46,816 nt of DNA from Burkholderiales bacterium (GTDB taxonomy: Bacteria > Pseudomonadota > Gammaproteobacteria > Burkholderiales > Burkholderiaceae_C): assembly GCA_947462065.1 (NCBI GenBank), contig CANHNO010000002.1, forward strand, positions 1-46,816. Reading direction: 5' to 3'. A model generated the notes under the pieces. That model searched no databases. It had not been told where the DNA came from and saw only the letters and a program-made list of their open reading frames with translations. Made by a program: the position numbers and the translations under genes. Shown here piece after piece: positions 29,051 to 37,156 of this stretch (its first letter is position 1; each line of letters begins with the position of its first letter).

Positions 29051-29970
29051 GGAGTTAGCCGCAGCAGCTGCTGCAGCTCGATGCGCTGGTAGTCGGATAG
29101 CGGCAAGTCGATGCCACTGGCGCGCATCACTCGCCAGCGCTCTCGCCAGGCGCGCGCCAGATCGATAAGCCCCATCCGCACCAGTGCAGAGGTGAGTTGA
29201 CGGCGAGCACCAGTTGACGCCGTCGCCTGCGCCGCTGAGGGGCCGTGCACCCACTCTTCTTGCGCATAGTCCGACTGCTGCGGCGGCGGCAGATTGCCGG
29301 GCTCGCGCAGCTTGCGGGCAAGCACCAGCACGTAGACCTCGTGCGCGTTGCACAGATTGACGCGGCGGCGCACCTTCATCGGGTCGGCCACTGCCCACCA
29401 GTAGCGCCGGTCGGCCTTGAGCGCAAACCACAGTCCGCGCAGCTCGAAGCCCCGCGCTGGCTGGTAGAGGTTGAAGAACAGTTCGGGCGAGAACTGGTAG
29501 AAACCGTGGCCGCTCAGGTTGTTCGCCGGCAGCGCATGCAGCACATGGCCGCCGACGCGGCACAGGTCAACACAGTTGCGCCACGCCGTCGGGAAGTCGA
29601 ACACGTGCTCCAGACAACCGAAGTCGAGCACGGCGTCGTAGCGGCCGCGCGCCTCCCCAATGGCACCGTTCTTCGGCAAGGGCTGGTTCATGTCGTGGAT
29701 GAGCTTCGCCTGTTCATAAGCCGAGGCGTCGACCGAGTCGGCCACCGACGCGCCCAGCCACTGCGTCATCAGTGGCTCGAAGTAGCGCGGTGCGCCGGCG
29801 GGCCGCTCGGGCTCTTGCAGCGGCGGAAGGCCGCGCAGGCGGCGGTGTTCCTCGAATTCCCACCCCTCGATGAAGACCGCCTGCCTGCCGATGCCGATCG
29901 TGCGCTCGAACGACACGCCGAGGTCGTGCGCATGCGCGAGAAAATTCAGGTTGTGGATGTCGATACCCAT
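29047..29970 (-). CDS. Methyltransferase-fold protein of polysaccharide loci, motif I degenerate
   Basis: The 307 residues resemble a poorly studied family often found in surface-glycan loci: FERTIGIGRQ near the N-terminus (21-30), DASAYEQAKLIHDMNQPLP (81-99), DAVLDFGCLEHVFDFPTAWRNCVDLCRVGGHVLHALPANN (112-151) and SGHGFYQFSPELFFNLY. The LEHVFDF and GGHVL parts match the later motifs of class I methyltransferases. I do not find a normal GxGxG SAM-binding motif I before them, so activity is uncertain. It starts two bases after the flippase stop and overlaps the GT4 gene by four bases. Confidence 0.75.
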   Translation of the reverse strand: MGIDIHNLNFLAHAHDLGVSFERTIGIGRQAVFIEGWEFEEHRRLRGLPPLQEPERPAGAPRYFEPLMTQWLGASVADSVDASAYEQAKLIHDMNQPLPKNGAIGEARGRYDAVLDFGCLEHVFDFPTAWRNCVDLCRVGGHVLHALPANNLSGHGFYQFSPELFFNLYQPARGFELRGLWFALKADRRYWWAVADPMKVRRRVNLCNAHEVYVLVLARKLREPGNLPPPQQSDYAQEEWVHGPSAAQATASTGARRQLTSALVRMGLIDLARAWRERWRVMRASGIDLPLSDYQRIELQQLLRLTP

Positions 29971-29972
29971 GC

Positions 29973-31226
29973 TCAGTCCGGCACCTGCACCGCGCGGCGC
30001 TCGGTGAGCCCGATGCCCAGCAGCGCAACCGCGATCACCACGACCTCCACAGCGAGCGCCGTCCAGGCGAGGCCATTGGCACCGCCAGCACCTCCTACCG
30101 TGGCCGCGCTGGCCACGCCGACAACACCACCGACGATCACGCAGACCCGGTACGCGCGGTCGTAGCGGCCCGTGGCGAGCATCCAGTAGCCAACGAACTT
30201 CCAGCCCAGCAGCAGGGGCAGCAGCGCACCGAGGATGGCGACCACGCCGGCCAGACGCGAAAGGTCAAGCCCGGCTGAGTGGTGAACGAGCAGCCCAGCC
30301 AGACCTGACCAGGCCAACACGCCGACTGCGTACAGCAGCGCGCCAGCGCACACGCCGCCGGCTGCCCAGCGCAGCGCGAAGCGCGCCGCCGCGCGGTTTC
30401 CGTACTTGAGCCGCCCGACGATGCGAGGGTAGACAACCGCAAACACCGGCTCGCCGGCGGCGAGCACAGCACGGACGATGCGATCGGCCATGAAGTACAG
30501 GCCCAGTTCGGGCTTGCCAAGCTGTGCCGACGCCGCCGCCGGCAGCGCGAGCGAATAAGCGGCACCGGCAATCGATACCGGCAGCATGCTCCAGCCGAGC
30601 CGCAGCCCCGGCACGATCTGAGGAGTGGACCACAAGGACTCAACTGTCTGAAGGTCACGCCGTAGCCAGCGCCAGCCGAGCACGGCGAGCAGCGCCGATG
30701 CGGCGAACTGCAGCGCGAGGAACACGGCGATGCGGTCAGCAAAGATCCAGCAGGCCGCGATCAGCGTCGCATACACGGCGAACTCCACACGGGCCCAGCG
30801 GGCCAGCTGCTGGCTGGCCTGCAGGTACCAGGTCGCCGGCCAGCCGAGCGCCACGGCCAGTGCAGCGATGGCCCACGCATCGCTGCTTCCACCACTGCCC
30901 ATGGTGGCGACAACCAGCCACCCGCCCAGCAGCGCGGGCACGCTGAGCAGGCAGCGTGCACTGAAGACCTGCTGCGCAATACGCCAGCGACTGGTGGCGT
31001 CGGCAGTGACCGCCAGCCGCGTCGCCGCGGCGAGAAATCCACCCTCAACCAGCGTCGACAACAGGCCCGACCAGATCAGGATGAAGCTCAGCCGGCCGAA
31101 CTCATCGGGTCCGACCCGCACGGCCACCAGAGGCAGCACCAGCAGCGGCAGCAGTACCCTCAGCGCCGCGGCCGCATAGACCGGTGGTAGCGCGTGCTTC
31201 AGCCCGGGAGATCCGGCATCGCTCAT
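29973..31226 (-). CDS. Wzx-like lipid-linked oligosaccharide flippase
   Basis: The 417 residues are almost entirely hydrophobic, with about 12 membrane segments, and show the polysaccharide-synthesis (MOP/PST) pattern: LLPLLVLPLVAVRVGPDEFGRLSFILIWSG near the start and PELGLYFMADRIVRAVLAAGEPVFAVVYPRIVG in the middle. The expected role is moving the undecaprenyl-linked repeat unit to the periplasm. The ATG overlaps the TylF-like stop by four bases. A Wzx without a visible Wzy polymerase in the window implies that polymerase is elsewhere or not used. Confidence 0.88.
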   Translation of the reverse strand: MSDAGSPGLKHALPPVYAAAALRVLLPLLVLPLVAVRVGPDEFGRLSFILIWSGLLSTLVEGGFLAAATRLAVTADATSRWRIAQQVFSARCLLSVPALLGGWLVVATMGSGGSSDAWAIAALAVALGWPATWYLQASQQLARWARVEFAVYATLIAACWIFADRIAVFLALQFAASALLAVLGWRWLRRDLQTVESLWSTPQIVPGLRLGWSMLPVSIAGAAYSLALPAAASAQLGKPELGLYFMADRIVRAVLAAGEPVFAVVYPRIVGRLKYGNRAAARFALRWAAGGVCAGALLYAVGVLAWSGLAGLLVHHSAGLDLSRLAGVVAILGALLPLLLGWKFVGYWMLATGRYDRAYRVCVIVGGVVGVASAATVGGAGGANGLAWTALAVEVVVIAVALLGIGLTERRAVQVPD

Positions 31227-32029
31227 GCCTTGACGACGAGCCGCGCGGTGTAATCCACGCGATGGAGGAAGGTAGGCTCAGCGCGAGCCGCGAAGTACTC
31301 ATCCACCGCGCGGCGTGCGCCTTGCCAGTGGCCATAGTCGTCGATGATCAGTACGCCCTGGCGGGACAGGCGCGGGTAGAAATGCTGCAGTTCATGGCGG
31401 GTGGACTCGTACCAGTCAGTGTCCAGCCGCAGCAGCGCAATGCGCTGCGGGCCAGTGTCGGGAATCGTGTCCTCCACCTTGCCGCGAACGAAGTGGATGC
31501 GATCCGCGGGATAACCGGTGCTGCGCAAATTGGCCTGTACGTCGTTCAGGTTCGCGACGGCCCACAGCGCCGAATCCTTAGGGCTGGTCTTCAGCCGCTC
31601 GGCGGCAAGCGCCCCAGTTGGGTCACGGTCATGCTCGGTCGGTTCGCTCATGCCTTCGAAGGTGTCATAGAGCCACAAGTGGCGTGAGGTGTCGCCGCGG
31701 GCGATCAGCGCCAGCGCGGTGGCCATCATGCTGCCGCCGCGCCAGACACCGCACTCAACGATGTCACCAGCTATGCCATGGCGGACCACATGGTCGATCG
31801 CGCCGATCAGGCTGGCGCGACGCTCGGTGCCCGACATGGTGAACGGCCCGACTCGCGCGACGATCGCGCGATCGGCATCGCTGAGGTCGGCGACTGCCTG
31901 GTCGTCGCGCTCAGCAGAGCGGACGATCTCCAGGCCAATCCGGGCCAGAACAGCCTTTGCGAGTTTCTTCATGGGGGAGCGCAGTGAGGCAGCCGCCCGG
32001 AGACGGCTATGGTTTTTTGATTGTGTCAC
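31223..32029 (-). CDS. TylF/MycF-family O-methyltransferase
   Basis: The 268 residues show the TylF/MycF pattern: GIAGDIVECGVWRGGSMMATALAL (SAM binding), LWLYDTFEGMSEPTEHD, RIALLRLDTDWYESTRHELQHFYPRLSRQGVLIIDDYGHWQGAR (metal and catalytic Asp residues). Family members O-methylate sugars in a metal-dependent way. GTG 32029 overlaps the upstream stop (GTGA) and has GAGGG four bases before it. ATG 31972 (MKKLAKAVLARIG) would fit the family N-terminus but lacks a Shine-Dalgarno sequence. It probably caps or decorates a residue of the glycan. Confidence 0.88.
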   Translation of the reverse strand: MTQSKNHSRLRAAASLRSPMKKLAKAVLARIGLEIVRSAERDDQAVADLSDADRAIVARVGPFTMSGTERRASLIGAIDHVVRHGIAGDIVECGVWRGGSMMATALALIARGDTSRHLWLYDTFEGMSEPTEHDRDPTGALAAERLKTSPKDSALWAVANLNDVQANLRSTGYPADRIHFVRGKVEDTIPDTGPQRIALLRLDTDWYESTRHELQHFYPRLSRQGVLIIDDYGHWQGARRAVDEYFAARAEPTFLHRVDYTARLVVKA

Positions 32030-33141
32030 TGCGCCCTCACAGGGGCGTAGGCCTCGGGGTGGACGGCGAGCAGGCGGGACCAGCCCAGTTCGGCCTGCGC
32101 GCGCCGCAGACCGTCGGCCACCTGCTGGCGGTGAGCCGCCAGCCAGTCCAGACAGTCGAGCACGGCATGCGCGCTGTGCTCACGCAGGATGAGCCCGTCG
32201 AGCCCATAGCGGCGCAGAAACACGCCGAGGTCACCGCTATCGCTGCAGACGAACACCGCGCCATGGTGCAGCAGCGTGTACAGCGCGCCGGACTGCGAGG
32301 CATGGTGGTATGGCAGCAGGAACACAACCGGCTGCGCAAACAGCGCGCTCAGTTCGTCGTCGGCAAGGTAGCGGTCGATGACGTCGACACCAAGGGTGCA
32401 CAGCCGCTGCTTCAGGTCGGCCAGCCCATCCCAACGGCCAACCACCTGCAGCGACAGCCCCCGCGAGGACACACCGTGCGACTGTGCCAGCGCCTCGAAC
32501 AACTCGACACCCTTGTAAGGCTTGACGTTGCCCCAGAAGACCAGGGCACGCGGCACCGCGACCGGTTCTGGCGGGATCGGCTGCAGGCCTGGCACAACCG
32601 GTAGCAGCCCGTGCGGCAGCAGTGTCGCCTTGGCACGGAAGCCTTCACCGTAGCGGCGCAGGAATTCATCGCGTGTCGCCTCGCTGACGAATATCAGTCG
32701 GTTCGCCAGCCGCGCCAATCTGGCTGTCGGGGCATGAGGCCCCGCACCATGTCCATGTGGCACGGCGTTATGCACTGTCAGCACGAGCTTTCCACGCAGA
32801 GGCGCAAGCAGCAGCCACTCGAGGGGCCAAGCCACACTGAACTGCAGGTTGACAAGTTCAGCCTGACGTCCGTGCCACAACACGCGCAGCAGCAGGCCCA
32901 GGTAGGCCAGCGCACCGCGCCAGCGCGGCGCCACCGTACCCGAGATGCCAGCGACATCGACCGCAATACCGGGCAGACGACGCATCGCATCGATCAGCCC
33001 TCCGTTGTAGTCGGTGCGGGAGCCACAATACCTGCCCGGACGGCCTGATGCTGCAAGTGCAGCGATCACTTGAAAATCGTACGGCAGCACCGACGACGCA
33101 CCGTCGAGCACGACGATCGGCCGAGAGCAAGCCAAGATCAA
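32026..33141 (-). CDS. GT-B fold glycosyltransferase (GT4-like)
   Basis: The 371 residues contain a GT-B-like N-domain (NLQFSVAWPLEWLLLAPLRGKLVLTVHNAVPHG; RLIFVSEATRDEFLRRYG) and C-domain (ALVFWGNVKPYKGVELFEAL; LSLQVVGRWDGLADLKQRL; LPYHHASQSGALYTLLHHGAVFVCSDSGDLGVFLRRYGLDGLI). In place of the usual EX7E the region reads HHASQSGALY. No ATG or GTG start fits; the frame opens with TTG 33141, overlapping the upstream stop (TTGA), with no strong Shine-Dalgarno sequence. Function in the glycan pathway is likely; sugar unknown. Confidence 0.82.
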   Translation of the reverse strand: MILACSRPIVVLDGASSVLPYDFQVIAALAASGRPGRYCGSRTDYNGGLIDAMRRLPGIAVDVAGISGTVAPRWRGALAYLGLLLRVLWHGRQAELVNLQFSVAWPLEWLLLAPLRGKLVLTVHNAVPHGHGAGPHAPTARLARLANRLIFVSEATRDEFLRRYGEGFRAKATLLPHGLLPVVPGLQPIPPEPVAVPRALVFWGNVKPYKGVELFEALAQSHGVSSRGLSLQVVGRWDGLADLKQRLCTLGVDVIDRYLADDELSALFAQPVVFLLPYHHASQSGALYTLLHHGAVFVCSDSGDLGVFLRRYGLDGLILREHSAHAVLDCLDWLAAHRQQVADGLRRAQAELGWSRLLAVHPEAYAPVRAQ

Positions 33142-33698
33142 TGGGCCAGCCAGAAGCGGCGGCGTAGCGTGTAACTTGGCCGACCACCTTCGCGCGGGCC
33201 CAGGTCGGCTGCCGGGTTGCCCCCAACGATGCGGTACGGCGGCACGCTGCGGGTCACCACCGCGCCGGCCATGACAACCGTGCCCTCGCCCAGGTGCACG
33301 CCCGGCATCAGCATCGCGCCGGCGAACAGCACGGCGTAGTCGTCGATGCGCACAGGCTGGGACTTGGTGGCGAACGAGGCGGGGTCATGGACTTGGTGAC
33401 CCATCGTGTAGATGCGGGCGTCGTGGGCAATCGAGACATGCGCGCCGATGGCGATGCCGCCTCGGTTGTCTAGCACCACGCCTCGGTTGATCACCGTGTC
33501 GTCACCGACCGCCAACCGGCCGACGTGGAAGAAGCGAACGCCGCCTTGCAGCGTGGCGCTTGGAGCAATGTCGAAGTGACAAGCCTTGTAAAGCACAGGC
33601 CGGAGGCAAAAAGGCAGCAGACCGTGCACGGTATTGATGGCCTTCAGCCCGATGAAATAGGCTTGGGAACGCAGGTACTGCAGCCATCGAGGCATCAT
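33138..33698 (-). CDS. Left-handed beta-helix acetyltransferase, WcaF-like
   Basis: The 186 residues have hexapeptide repeats (VGDDTVINRGVVLDNRGGIAIGAHVSIAHDARIYTMGH; YAVLFAGAMLMPGVHLGEGTVVMAGAVVTRSVPPYRIVGGNPA), typical of O-acetyltransferases such as WcaF and NodL. The conserved catalytic His appears as H-DARIYTMGHQVHDP. An N-terminal hydrophobic stretch (YFIGLKAINTVHGLLPFCLRP) precedes the helix. ATG 33698 and ATG 33695 are both possible, behind a GGGGGGA run; GTG 33707 is less likely. The stop overlaps the next glycosyltransferase start. Confidence 0.85.
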   Translation of the reverse strand: MMPRWLQYLRSQAYFIGLKAINTVHGLLPFCLRPVLYKACHFDIAPSATLQGGVRFFHVGRLAVGDDTVINRGVVLDNRGGIAIGAHVSIAHDARIYTMGHQVHDPASFATKSQPVRIDDYAVLFAGAMLMPGVHLGEGTVVMAGAVVTRSVPPYRIVGGNPAADLGPREGGRPSYTLRRRFWLAH

Positions 33699-33746
33699 TC
33701 CCCCCACCGCGGCCGGATGTCGATGGATGAGGTCGAGCTCAACACC

Positions 33747-34334
33747 TCAAGCCGGCACTTCCGCCGCCAGACAACACAACCCTTCGCGCAACACATAACG
33801 CTCCCCGTTGGCCGGGCACGAAGCGATGCCGTCGCCCTTGAGCGGCAAGGCCAGCGGCTCGCCGTGTCGGCTCATCCAGCCGATCTGGCGGGCGGGCACG
33901 CCGACCACCAGCGCGTAATCCGGCACATTGCGGCTGACGACCGCCCCAGCGCCGACGAAGGCGTGGCGACCAATGGTGGTGCCGCAAACCACGGTGCAAT
34001 TGGCGCCGAGCGTCGCGCCCTGGCGGATCAGCGTCTTGCTCAACTCTGCATCGCGCGATACCGCGGCGCGCGGGTTGAAGACATTGGTGAACACCACGCT
34101 CGGACCGCAGAACACATCGTCTTCGAGTGTCACCGCGTCATAGACCGACACATTGTTCTGGATGTTGACGTTGCGCCCGATGCTGACTTCATTGCCGATG
34201 TAGACGCCCTGGCCCAGAGCGCAGTCGGTACCGATGCGGGCGCCCGCACACACATGCACGAAGTGCGACACCCGGGTTCCCGCCCCGAGCTGCGCACCCG
34301 GGTCGATCACCGCCGTCGGATGAATCAGGCTCAT
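33747..34334 (-). CDS. WbpD/WlbB-like amino-sugar N-acetyltransferase
   Basis: The 195 residues are a hexapeptide-repeat enzyme: [127 protein letters not shown]. The [27 protein letters not shown] block is typical of WbpD/WlbB, which acetylate UDP-3-amino-GlcNAcA. Matching 3-dehydrogenase genes (WbpA, WbpB) are absent, so the real substrate may be the 4-amino sugar of this locus (inference). It is the first gene of the operon. The ATG lies in the stem of a 6-bp hairpin (34333-34350). Confidence 0.9.
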   Translation of the reverse strand: MSLIHPTAVIDPGAQLGAGTRVSHFVHVCAGARIGTDCALGQGVYIGNEVSIGRNVNIQNNVSVYDAVTLEDDVFCGPSVVFTNVFNPRAAVSRDAELSKTLIRQGATLGANCTVVCGTTIGRHAFVGAGAVVSRNVPDYALVVGVPARQIGWMSRHGEPLALPLKGDGIASCPANGERYVLREGLCCLAAEVPA

Positions 34335-34431
34335 CGGCTGGCTCGCCGATCACCGCGGCAGGGCATGCCCACGCTGGTGACACAAGCGGTCATCGTGCGG
34401 CGTCTGCAAATGCGTGTCCGGGCATGCGCCG

Positions 34432-34440
34432 GATTTTAGG
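34432..34440 (-). promoter_or_regulatory. Candidate promoter for the polysaccharide operon
   Basis: Minus-strand CCTAAAATC (TAAAAT at 34433-34438) is the mirror image of the lysS-side element 35 bases away. A start about seven bases downstream would leave a leader of about 92 nt before the first operon gene. No convincing -35 is seen. Confidence 0.45.
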
Positions 34441-34458
34441 CACGCCCGCTGCAGCATT

Positions 34459-34476
34459 GGTTGGAATGCCCCAACC
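34459..34476. repeat. GGTTGG/CCAACC inverted repeat in the lysS-polysaccharide divergent gap
   Basis: GGTTGG, a 6-base spacer (AATGCC), then CCAACC: a perfect 6-bp inverted repeat ending directly against the plus-strand TAAAAT element. It occupies the spacer between -35 and -10 on the lysS side and overlaps the probable -35 region on the other side, so it could be an operator or a hairpin. Confidence 0.5.
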
Positions 34477-34483
34477 TAAAATC
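34475..34483 (+). promoter_or_regulatory. Candidate promoter for lysS
   Basis: Plus-strand CCTAAAATC (TAAAAT at 34477-34482), 25 bases before the lysS ATG, giving a leader of roughly 19 nt. It is in inverted orientation to the same 9-mer at 34432-34440. Confidence 0.5.
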
Positions 34484-34507
34484 ACCCATCACACCGACCG
34501 CGCACTC

Positions 34508-36070
34508 ATGACCTCAGAACACACCCCTTCCTCAGCCCCCGCGCCGATCACCACAGGCCCTGCTGCGGACGAGAACCAGCTGATCACCGAACGCCGCGAG
34601 AAGCTCGCCGCGATCCGCGAGTCCGCGAAAGCCAGTGGCGGTGTCGCCTTCCCGAACGACTTCAAGCCCGCGAACCGCGCCTCCGAACTGGTTGTGGCAC
34701 ACGGCGAGTGCAGCAACGAGGAACTCGAAGCGCTGAACCTCACCGTCAGCGTGGCCGGTCGGATGTTGTTGAAGCGGGTGATGGGCAAGGCCAGCTTCTG
34801 CACCCTGCAAGACGGCTCACTCGGCGCCACTGGCGGGCGCATCCAGTTGTTCGTCACCAAAGACGCACTGGGTGAGGCAGCCTACGAATCGTTCAAGCAC
34901 CTGGACCTGGGCGACATCCTCGGCGCCGAGGGCCTGCTGTTCAAGACCAAGACCGGCGAGCTGTCGGTGCGCGTGGTCACGCTGCGCCTGCTGACCAAGA
35001 GCCTGCGCCCGCTGCCGGACAAGTTCCACGGCATGAGCGACCAGGAGCAGAAGTACCGCCAGCGCTACGTCGACCTGATCACCGACGACGCCGCCCGTGA
35101 GCGCTTCACCGCCCGCAGCAAGGCGCTGAGCTCGATTCGCCAGTTCATGGTCGACCACGGCTTCATGGAAGTCGAGACGCCGATGCTGCACCCGATCCCG
35201 GGTGGCGCGAACGCGAAGCCCTTCGTCACGCACCACAACGCGCTCGATCAGCAGATGTTCCTGCGCATCGCGCCCGAGCTGTACCTGAAGCGGCTGATCG
35301 TCGGCGGCTTCGAGCGTGTGTTCGAGATCAACCGCAGCTTCCGCAACGAAGGCATCAGCGTGCGGCACAACCCCGAATTCACGATGATGGAGTTCTACGC
35401 CGCCTACTGGAACCACCACGACCTGATGGACTACACCGAGCAGGTGTTGCGCCACGCGGCACGCGGCGCCACCGGTTCGGCCACGCTCAGCTATGGCGGC
35501 AAGACGGTCGACCTGGATGCGCCGTTCACCCGACTCACGGTGCGCGACTCATTGGTCGCCTACGCCGGCCTGAGCGCCGCTGAAGCAGGCGATATGCAGG
35601 TGTTGCACGCGAAGCTGAAATCGCTGGGCGAGGAACCGCCGGCGCACTGGAAGCTGCCCGAACTGCAGTTCGGTCTGTTCGAGGCGGTGGTCGAGGAACA
35701 GCTATGGAACCCGACCTTCATCATCGACTACCCGGTCGAAGTCAGCCCGCTGGCCCGCGCCTCAGACACCGACCCGTCGATCACCGAGCGCTTCGAGCTG
35801 TTCATCACCGGCCGCGAATACGCCAACGGGTTTTCCGAGCTGAACGATGCCGAAGACCAGGCCGCGCGCTTCCAGGCCCAGGCGGCCAACAAGGACGCCG
35901 GTGACGAGGAAGCGATGTACTACGACGCCGACTTCATCCGCGCGCTGGAAATCGGCATGCCGCCGACCGGCGGTTGCGGCATCGGCATCGACCGGCTGAT
36001 GATGCTGATCACCGACAGCCCGAGCATCCGCGACGTGATCCTGTTTCCGTCGCTGCGCAAGGAAGGTTGA
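34508..36070 (+). CDS. lysS: Lysyl-tRNA synthetase, class II
   Basis: Charges tRNA-Lys with lysine in the cytoplasm. The 520 residues have an N-terminal OB-fold anticodon-binding domain ([23 protein letters not shown]) and the class II catalytic core: motif 1 near [27 protein letters not shown], motif 2 in [26 protein letters not shown], motif 3 in [18 protein letters not shown]. The ATG 34508 start ([11 protein letters not shown]) is favoured over a frame opening at 34424 that crosses the promoter region. The N-terminal 30 residues before [18 protein letters not shown] are low in conservation. No Shine-Dalgarno sequence is obvious. Confidence 0.97.
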   Translation: MTSEHTPSSAPAPITTGPAADENQLITERREKLAAIRESAKASGGVAFPNDFKPANRASELVVAHGECSNEELEALNLTVSVAGRMLLKRVMGKASFCTLQDGSLGATGGRIQLFVTKDALGEAAYESFKHLDLGDILGAEGLLFKTKTGELSVRVVTLRLLTKSLRPLPDKFHGMSDQEQKYRQRYVDLITDDAARERFTARSKALSSIRQFMVDHGFMEVETPMLHPIPGGANAKPFVTHHNALDQQMFLRIAPELYLKRLIVGGFERVFEINRSFRNEGISVRHNPEFTMMEFYAAYWNHHDLMDYTEQVLRHAARGATGSATLSYGGKTVDLDAPFTRLTVRDSLVAYAGLSAAEAGDMQVLHAKLKSLGEEPPAHWKLPELQFGLFEAVVEEQLWNPTFIIDYPVEVSPLARASDTDPSITERFELFITGREYANGFSELNDAEDQAARFQAQAANKDAGDEEAMYYDADFIRALEIGMPPTGGCGIGIDRLMMLITDSPSIRDVILFPSLRKEG

Positions 36071-36074
36071 ACGC

Positions 36075-36100
36075 GCAAGGCACAACACGATCAGCCTTGC
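36075..36100 (+). terminator. Hairpin after lysS, possible terminator
   Basis: GCAAGGC and GCCTTGC form a 7-bp perfect stem with a 12-nt loop, five bases after the lysS stop. No T tract follows, so intrinsic termination is uncertain. The rest of the 250-base gap to the next gene shows a CCTGCTG/CAGCAGG stem (36110-36129) but no gene. Confidence 0.35.
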
Positions 36101-36283
36101 TGATGACATCCTGCTGCCGCTTCAGCAGGTGGCGGCGCAGTCTCGAATCTGATTCAGCTGGGGTCTGAGGTTTCAAGTCTTCGCATGCGACGATGCTCCC
36201 TGCTGACGAGGGCGTGGGGGACATGAGCGGAGCCGGTCACCCCATGGCCTCGGCAGCACCGCAACCAGATTCGCATACGGACA

Positions 36284-36306
36284 CCCGTTCGAGACATCCG
36301 AACGGG
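36284..36306. terminator. Strong hairpin between convergent lysS and enoyl-CoA hydratase genes
   Basis: CCCGTTCG and CGAACGGG form an 8-bp perfect stem with a 7-nt loop, 14 bases beyond the hydratase stop. It may help end transcription from that side, but lacks a T tract on either strand. Confidence 0.4.
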
Positions 36307-36320
36307 ATTCGAGCGGAGTC

Positions 36321-37109
36321 CTATCTGTGCTTGAACACCGGCTTGCGCTTGTTCACGAAGGCGTCCATGCCTTCCTTCTGGTCTTCGGTCGCAAACAGCG
36401 AGTGGAACATCCGGCGCTCGTAACTGATGCCATCGGCGAGCGTGCCTTCAAACGCACGGTTGACGCACTCCTTCGCCATCATCACACTCGGGCCGCTGAA
36501 CTCGCAGATGCTTTGCGCGGCGGCCAGCGCTACCGCCAGCAACTCGGCTGCCGGCACCACGCGTGACACCAGGCCGGCTCGCTCGGCCTCGGCCGCATCC
36601 ATCATGCGGCCGGTCAGCACCATGTCCATCGCCTTGGCCTTGCCGATCGCTCGTGGCAGGCGCTGCGTGCCGCCCGCACCGGGAATGATGCCCAGCTTGA
36701 TCTCGGGCTGGCCGAACTTCGCGGTGTCAGCGGCGATGATGAAGTCGCACATCATCGCCAGCTCGCAGCCACCACCCAACGCGAAACCCGCCACGGCCGC
36801 GACCACCGGTTTGCGGACGCTGCGCAGCGTTTCCCAGTTGCGGGTGATGAAGTCGCCCTTGTAGGCCTCCATGTAAGTCAGCGTCGCCATCGCGCCGATG
36901 TCTGCGCCGGCGGCAAACGCCTTCTCGCTGCCGGTGATGACGATGCAGCCGATGCCCTCGTCGGCATCAAAGGCCTGCAGCGCCGCGCCCATCTCGCTCA
37001 TCAGCCCATCGTTCAGCGCATTGAGCTGCTTCGGCCGGTTCAGCGTGATCAGCCCGGTCTTCAGCGGGCCGTCGCCCACGGTGTCGATGAGGATGAATTC
37101 GTGGGGCAT
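36321..37109 (-). CDS. Enoyl-CoA hydratase
   Basis: Hydrates trans-2-enoyl-CoA in beta-oxidation or related acyl-CoA degradation. The 262 residues match mitochondrial-type crotonase: oxyanion hole AFAAGADI and [18 protein letters not shown], with both catalytic glutamates present (GGGCE; GQPEI before [14 protein letters not shown]). The ending [13 protein letters not shown] is the common C-terminus of bacterial PaaF/FadB1-like enzymes. It is a stand-alone gene; neighbours give no pathway hint, so no symbol is assigned. Confidence 0.95.
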   Translation of the reverse strand: MPHEFILIDTVGDGPLKTGLITLNRPKQLNALNDGLMSEMGAALQAFDADEGIGCIVITGSEKAFAAGADIGAMATLTYMEAYKGDFITRNWETLRSVRKPVVAAVAGFALGGGCELAMMCDFIIAADTAKFGQPEIKLGIIPGAGGTQRLPRAIGKAKAMDMVLTGRMMDAAEAERAGLVSRVVPAAELLAVALAAAQSICEFSGPSVMMAKECVNRAFEGTLADGISYERRMFHSLFATEDQKEGMDAFVNKRKPVFKHR

Positions 37110-37156
37110 GGCGGTTCTCCGTAGACGGGGGTTCTGGGACCAACTTTAGGGCGTGT

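Noticed and set aside
17845-34334. Recent horizontal transfer of the polysaccharide locus as an island.
   Set aside because: No integrase, insertion sequence, tRNA or flanking repeats are seen and the region stays as GC-rich as its neighbours by eye; ancient exchange cannot be excluded.
36110-36129. CCTGCTG/CAGCAGG stem after lysS as a second terminator.
   Set aside because: Short stem, no T tract, and CTG/CAG-rich stems arise easily by chance in this sequence.
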